Shown: positions 44,883 to 49,096 of the stretch, piece after piece
Layout of the letters: the number at the start of each line of letters is the position of its first letter
Position numbering within the stretch: position 1 is the first letter of the stretch
Assembly: GCA_018660835.1 (NCBI GenBank)
Contig: JABJJN010000022.1
Coordinates: 1-49,096, forward strand
Source of the DNA: Gemmatimonadota bacterium
Lineage (GTDB): Bacteria > Latescibacterota > UBA2968 > UBA8231
Direction of reading: 5' to 3'
DNA length: 49,096 nucleotides
Translations under genes and position numbers: made by a program
Notes under the pieces: model-generated
The model's input: the letters and a program-made list of their open reading frames with translations, nothing else
Told to the model about the DNA's origin: nothing
Database searches by the model: none

Positions 44883-46972
44883 TGCAGATGCTGGGGAAAC
44901 CGTGGCGCCCGGTGATCCTGATAGGATTGGTCCTGCTTGCCTACGGCAACAGTGTGAGTGGTTCCTTTCACTATGACGATGAGCATAGCATCGTCCGCAA
45001 CGCATCGATTCAGAAGCTTTCGGAAATACCGAATTTCTTCGTCGACATCTCAGCATTCTCCGGCGACGAGGGCAAGGGAATGTATCGCCCCTTGTTGCTG
45101 GTGACGTACGCGTTGAACTACACGATACACGAACTGAACTCGACCGGCTTCCACGTAGTCAACGTCCTTCTGCATGCGCTGTGTAGTCTCCTCGTGTGGT
45201 GTCTGGCGTCCTCGGGGCTTGCGCCGATGTACGATCGGGAGGGGTGTCCACAGGCTCAGGGGCATCCACAGGCAGCGTGGATCGCGGCAGCTCTGTTTGC
45301 GTTGCATCCCGCCTTGACTGAACCCGTCAACTACGTCAGCAGTCGCTCCGAGACGCTGATGGCCCTGTTCTTTTTGCTGACTCTCTATCTCCACACGCGG
45401 AAACCATCGAACGAATCCATTTCGGTCGGTGCCCGCTTGACCTTGGTCCTGGCACTGCTGAGCAAGGAGACGGCGATCGTTCTGCTCGCAATTCTGCCAT
45501 TGATCGACTTGTGGAACCCGCGCGAGCGTGTGTCTATGAGGCAGATGGCGGTGAGGCACGGCCCTTACTGGCTGATCGGTGGGCTCTATCTCTACATGCT
45601 CTTTTGGACGGACTTTCTTGGCAGCGGTGGGACAGAGCAGGTTCGTGACTCGCTGTCACAGTTTCTGACACAGGTGAAGGCGCCGGCCTACTATCTGTCG
45701 CTGCTTGCCCTGCCGTCTCATCTGAGTGTTGATCATGCCTTTTCCGTCAGTGATCGCGTCTCACCGGTCGTCGTATTTGGTTTGGGCCTCATCCTGACCA
45801 TCCTCTTCGTCTCCTTGCGCGGTCGGCGAACATGGCCGCAGTTGACATTCTCGCTGCTTGTTGGTGCCTGTGTCCTGCTGCCGACCTCCGTGGTCCCTCT
45901 CAATATTCTGGTCAATGAGCGCCGGGTATACTTGGTCCTGGCCGCACTGTGCATCGCCTCGCCCAGTCTGCTTGATCTACGCCTGCGTGGTGGCACCATT
46001 CTTACACTGGTCTTGTTGACTCTTCTCACGGTGCAACGCAACCAGGTTTGGGCAACGCCATTGAGTTTGTGGCAAGATGCGGTATCGCGCGGTGCACGTT
46101 CCTATACGGCGATAGTGAATCTGGGTAAGGCACTGCAAGAGGCTGGGGAGGTTGAGCGGGCCATCGCGGCATACCGTCGAGCCTTGAGCATCGATGCTGA
46201 GCGCGGCGATGCCTACAATAACCTTGCCGTTGTACAACACGAGGCGGGGCGGGTCGCAGAGGCGATCCATCACTATCAAAGCGCTCTCGAGCACTCACCG
46301 GAAATGGAAGAGATTCATCATAACCTTGCTGTCGCCTACCAGGAGTCTGGTAACCTGCAAGCGTCGGTGAAGAGCTTTGAGAGAGCCCTCGAACTGGATG
46401 GGAACAATGGGGGTCTTTGGAGCAACTATGGCCAACTGCTTCTCGCTATGTCTGATCCAGTGAACGCCGAGCAAGCCTATCGAGAGGCCCTTCGCCTACT
46501 CGGTGAGCGTCCAGAGCCGGCGAATGGACTAGGAAATGCGCTGAGCGCACAGGGGCGAGTGGAGGAAGCCGTCGATGCTTATCGACTGGCACTGTCCGTG
46601 GATGCGACAGTTGTGCAGAAGGCGGTCATCCTGGCAAATCTCGGTGAGAGTCTGATGCGATCTCGGCAGACAAGTGCAGCGCGAGAGGCGCTGAACACCT
46701 CCCTGGAAATGTCGCCAAGTGCTGTCGCCCACGACTACATGGGCCGTCTCGCCCTGGCGCAGAAGGATACCCTTGCCGCATTCACACACTGGCAGGCGTC
46801 GATCGAGATCGATTCGACTCGGTGGGTACCGCTCACAGGGTTGGGTGAAATCGTCGCAGCAAGAGGTGATCTGGCAGAGGCGTCAACCTTGCTGCAACGT
46901 GCGATCGAACTCGGCGCAGGGGCGAGGGCTCAAGAGGCTTTGCGCAGGATCAGCGCGGGGAGTGAACGGTGA
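44882..46972 (+). CDS. TMTC-like GT-C glycosyltransferase with TPR tail, array paralog 5 (longest)
   Basis: The 696-residue product has FHYDDEHSIV (D32, D33), NASIQKL in place of NPHIRSL, MYRPLLL, HPALTEPVNYVSSRSET and VPLNILVNERRVYLV. The TPR tail is the longest of the array, about 7-8 repeats (YNNLAVVQHEAGRVAEAIHH and others). A loop near residue 122-133 contains a six-residue repeat. The TGATG junction overlaps paralog 4 by 1 bp. Confidence 0.82.
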   Translation: MQMLGKPWRPVILIGLVLLAYGNSVSGSFHYDDEHSIVRNASIQKLSEIPNFFVDISAFSGDEGKGMYRPLLLVTYALNYTIHELNSTGFHVVNVLLHALCSLLVWCLASSGLAPMYDREGCPQAQGHPQAAWIAAALFALHPALTEPVNYVSSRSETLMALFFLLTLYLHTRKPSNESISVGARLTLVLALLSKETAIVLLAILPLIDLWNPRERVSMRQMAVRHGPYWLIGGLYLYMLFWTDFLGSGGTEQVRDSLSQFLTQVKAPAYYLSLLALPSHLSVDHAFSVSDRVSPVVVFGLGLILTILFVSLRGRRTWPQLTFSLLVGACVLLPTSVVPLNILVNERRVYLVLAALCIASPSLLDLRLRGGTILTLVLLTLLTVQRNQVWATPLSLWQDAVSRGARSYTAIVNLGKALQEAGEVERAIAAYRRALSIDAERGDAYNNLAVVQHEAGRVAEAIHHYQSALEHSPEMEEIHHNLAVAYQESGNLQASVKSFERALELDGNNGGLWSNYGQLLLAMSDPVNAEQAYREALRLLGERPEPANGLGNALSAQGRVEEAVDAYRLALSVDATVVQKAVILANLGESLMRSRQTSAAREALNTSLEMSPSAVAHDYMGRLALAQKDTLAAFTHWQASIEIDSTRWVPLTGLGEIVAARGDLAEASTLLQRAIELGAGARAQEALRRISAGSER
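45247..45273 (+). repeat. 18-bp-period repeat in a loop of paralog 5
   Basis: TCCACAGGC occurs at 45247-45255 and 45265-45273, an in-frame period of six residues (CPQAQG then HPQAAW, residues 122-133). The other paralogs lack this loop insert. Confidence 0.8.
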
Positions 46973-48831
46973 CTTCGAAACAGATTGCCGGATTACTCGT
47001 GGCTGCTGTCATTCTGACCTACGGAAACTCTCTGGGCGGTGCGTTTCACTATGACGACTTCCATTCTCTCGTCAACAACACCTCCATTCGTGATGTCGAG
47101 ACGATTCCCTCCTTCTTCACGCAGACACGGCATTTCTCCGCCGATGCTGACAAGAGTATGTATCGGCCCATTGTTCTGACGAGTTACGCCTTCGACTACG
47201 CCATCCATGGGAGCAAAGCTGTCGGTTTCCATGTGACGAATGTCTTGCTCCATCTGGTGTGCGTGCTGCTGTTCTGGCGAGTTGTCGTCTGTGTAGAGGG
47301 CATATCTGACTGGCGCATCGGAGCTTTGGCCGCTGTGATGTTTGCTGTCCATCCGGTGGGGAGCGAACCGGTCAATTACGTGAGTTCGCGGTCCGAATCT
47401 CTCGCAGCGATGTTCATGCTGCTTGCCCTATGGCTTGGCCTGCGACACCAACCACGACTGCTCGGCTCTTTTGGTAGCTTTGCTGCAAGCCTGTTGAGCA
47501 AAGCAACTGGAGCGGCTCTACCCATGCTGTTACTCGCATGGCCCGGTGGCACAGTCACGACGCGTCTGCGCCGAGTGTTGCCCTATATGGTCTTGCTGGT
47601 GGGATACATGGCGATTCTGGCATTTGCTGAGCTTCTGCCGACGTCGCGAGCGGTGCCGGTGCGCGACACGTGGGCACAGTTGGCTACCCAGTGGAAGGCC
47701 GTAGCCTACTACCTGCAACTGCTGCTGATGCCCGTTCACCAGAGTGTCGATCCGGCTTTCAACGAAGGCGTGTGGTCGCAAGGGGCCGTATGGGCGGCGA
47801 TGATCTTCGCCATCTCTCTGGTTGTATTGGTGTTGAGATGTCGGGGCAAGCTGACCTGGTGGTTGTTGTGGCCCTTGCTGGTCGCGCTGCCAGCGAGTGC
47901 TGTGCCACTGAATGTCTTGGTGAATGAGCATAGAATCTATCTTGCCGGTGCGGGGCTTTTTGCTGCGTTCGCAGCTCTCGTCATGCGACAGCCGCGTCTG
48001 CAGCGACCGGTTCTGCTATTGTTTGTGTGTTTGATCGCCCTGACCATTCAACGCAATCAAGTGTGGGCAACAGAACAAACTCTCTGGTCGGATGCTGTGC
48101 GACTTGCACCCTTCAGTTCACGAGGCCGTGTCCACCTTGGGAAGGCCCTGCGCGATGACGGACAGCTACTGGCGGCGCAGGTGCAATTTGAGCAAGCCAT
48201 CTCACTCGATCAGAGTCTGCTCTCGGCCCGGGCCAATCTGGCGAGTATCTACTACGAGCAGGCGATCGAAGCCACACCCATCAACGGTGAGCTTCTGGAT
48301 CGAGCTGTACGGCAGTATGAGTTGATTCTGCAATACGATGAGACCCATCGTGAAGCACTGGTGAATCTCGGCAACGCGTATCTGAAAGCGAATGACAAGA
48401 AGCGGGCAGTCGCAGTGTATGAAAGAGCCATTGCCGCACATCCGAACTACGCTGATGCCTACTCAAATCTTGCACTGCTCTATTTTGATTCTGGCAGGTT
48501 TGCCGAGGCTATTCCGCTGAGGTCTGAGGTCACCAGGCTAGAACCAACGAATGGTCGTGCGTTCTATGATCTGGGCAATACTTATGCGCGGGCTGCACTC
48601 CTACCACAGGCTGCCGCCGCTTACCGACAGGCGTGTCAGATCGACCCGACGGACTCACCCTCCTGCTACAATCTTGGAGAGGTCTTGTTCGCTCTCTCAC
48701 AGCAACCATCCAAGGAGAGTATCCAGCACGCTACGGAGGCGCGGCGAGTTTTCAATGAGTTGAAAACTCGTCACGGGAACTACCGTCGTGTGAATCAGCG
48801 CCTTGAGCAACTAGGCGCGGGAGGCCGATAG
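46969..48831 (+). CDS. TMTC-like GT-C glycosyltransferase with TPR tail, array paralog 6
   Basis: The 620-residue product has FHYDDFHSLV (D29, D30), NTSIRDV, MYRPIVL, HPVGSEPVNYVSSRSES and VPLNVLVNEHRIYLAG, with a TPR tail (LVNLGNAYLKANDKKRAVAV, YSNLALLYFDSGRFAEAIPL). All family residues are present. The GTG start overlaps the previous stop by 4 bp. Confidence 0.82.
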   Translation: MTSKQIAGLLVAAVILTYGNSLGGAFHYDDFHSLVNNTSIRDVETIPSFFTQTRHFSADADKSMYRPIVLTSYAFDYAIHGSKAVGFHVTNVLLHLVCVLLFWRVVVCVEGISDWRIGALAAVMFAVHPVGSEPVNYVSSRSESLAAMFMLLALWLGLRHQPRLLGSFGSFAASLLSKATGAALPMLLLAWPGGTVTTRLRRVLPYMVLLVGYMAILAFAELLPTSRAVPVRDTWAQLATQWKAVAYYLQLLLMPVHQSVDPAFNEGVWSQGAVWAAMIFAISLVVLVLRCRGKLTWWLLWPLLVALPASAVPLNVLVNEHRIYLAGAGLFAAFAALVMRQPRLQRPVLLLFVCLIALTIQRNQVWATEQTLWSDAVRLAPFSSRGRVHLGKALRDDGQLLAAQVQFEQAISLDQSLLSARANLASIYYEQAIEATPINGELLDRAVRQYELILQYDETHREALVNLGNAYLKANDKKRAVAVYERAIAAHPNYADAYSNLALLYFDSGRFAEAIPLRSEVTRLEPTNGRAFYDLGNTYARAALLPQAAAAYRQACQIDPTDSPSCYNLGEVLFALSQQPSKESIQHATEARRVFNELKTRHGNYRRVNQRLEQLGAGGR

Positions 48832-49096
48832 TGTCAGGCTTGCAGTGGCAACGGCCGTCCACGGCTCTTGGTCTCATCCTGCTCGTCGTGTCGATGGCCT
48901 ATGCCAACAGCTTTGGCAATGGCTGGCATTATGATGATGTCCACGCGATCACGGAGAATCCTCACATCCGATCCCTTGAGGATCCTGTCGGATTCTTCAC
49001 CGATCGAACGCGCTTCTCTCGCGATGCTGAGATGGCCATGTTCCGCCCGATGCTGGTGCTGAGTCTCGCCATCAACTACTGGTGGTCCCAACTCGA
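48831..49096 (+). CDS. TMTC-like GT-C glycosyltransferase, array paralog 7 (3' end outside window)
   Basis: An open frame starts at GTG 48831, overlapping the last base of the previous stop, and runs off the right edge after 88 codons. It encodes a first hydrophobic helix, WHYDDVHAI (D35, D36), NPHIRSL, FFTDRTRFS and MFRPMLVL, the same N-terminal order as paralogs 1-6. The array therefore continues past the window. Confidence 0.8.
   Translation, partial: MSGLQWQRPSTALGLILLVVSMAYANSFGNGWHYDDVHAITENPHIRSLEDPVGFFTDRTRFSRDAEMAMFRPMLVLSLAINYWWSQL

Noticed and set aside
1..49096. tRNA genes, CRISPR arrays, IS elements, attachment sites
   Set aside because: Looked for in the gaps on both strands; no cloverleaf, spaced repeats, transposase or target-site duplication was seen.

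Overview
The window looks like part of a chromosome from a Gram-negative bacterium of the FCB superphylum or a related candidate phylum. The main evidence is two giant secreted proteins that end in an Ig-like sorting domain with an N(Y/F)PNPFNP signature (residues about 2086 and 1356 of their products). This is the T9SS/FlgD-like C-terminal domain common in Latescibacteria, Eisenbacteria, Zixibacteria and similar groups. Lipoproteins and a probable outer-membrane barrel agree with a two-membrane cell. The phylum cannot be fixed from this window.

Layout. (1) 1-1451, minus strand: rpsT (ribosomal protein S20), its terminator, and a truncated GT-C/TPR membrane glycosyltransferase that runs off the left edge. 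(2) 1452-2377: a non-coding stretch with several strong hairpins. (3) 2378-16306, plus strand: a surface-protein region. A 2170-residue protein carries Asp-box, cohesin-like and dockerin-like parts plus a sorting domain, and is followed by a textbook terminator. A second giant protein (cadherin/Ig-like repeats) is followed closely by a TPR lipoprotein, an outer-membrane barrel protein fused to a CsgG/TolB-like domain, and a small Ig-like lipoprotein. (4) 16332 to the right end, plus strand: one very long unidirectional block. It starts with a good sigma70-type promoter and an HNH endonuclease gene. It continues with glycan genes: two GT2 and three GT4 glycosyltransferases, four SAM methyltransferases, a Gfo/Idh/MocA oxidoreductase, three asparagine-synthetase-like amidotransferases, a GT39-like membrane glycosyltransferase flanked by two tiny ORFs, a polysaccharide deacetylase, a D-aminopeptidase (DppA/M55 family), and a CapA-like protein. 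(5) 36379 to the right end: a tandem array of six complete paralogs and one truncated paralog of a TMTC-like membrane glycosyltransferase with C-terminal TPRs. A GT4 gene sits between paralogs 2 and 3, and nearly every junction is a 1- or 4-bp stop/start overlap.

How the genes may work together (inference): the block probably builds an extracellular or surface glycan that carries amide, methyl and deacetylated groups. Its GT-C/TPR enzymes would transfer sugars from lipid-linked donors on the outer face of the inner membrane. Because eukaryotic TMTC enzymes O-mannosylate cadherin domains, and giant cadherin/Ig-like secreted proteins lie next to this block, protein glycosylation of those surface proteins is a testable possibility. 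The most unusual features are the eight TMTC-like paralogs, the degenerate third asparagine synthetase, and the grouping of DppA, CapA, deacetylase and amidotransferase genes. No tRNA, CRISPR array, IS element or flippase/polymerase gene was seen.
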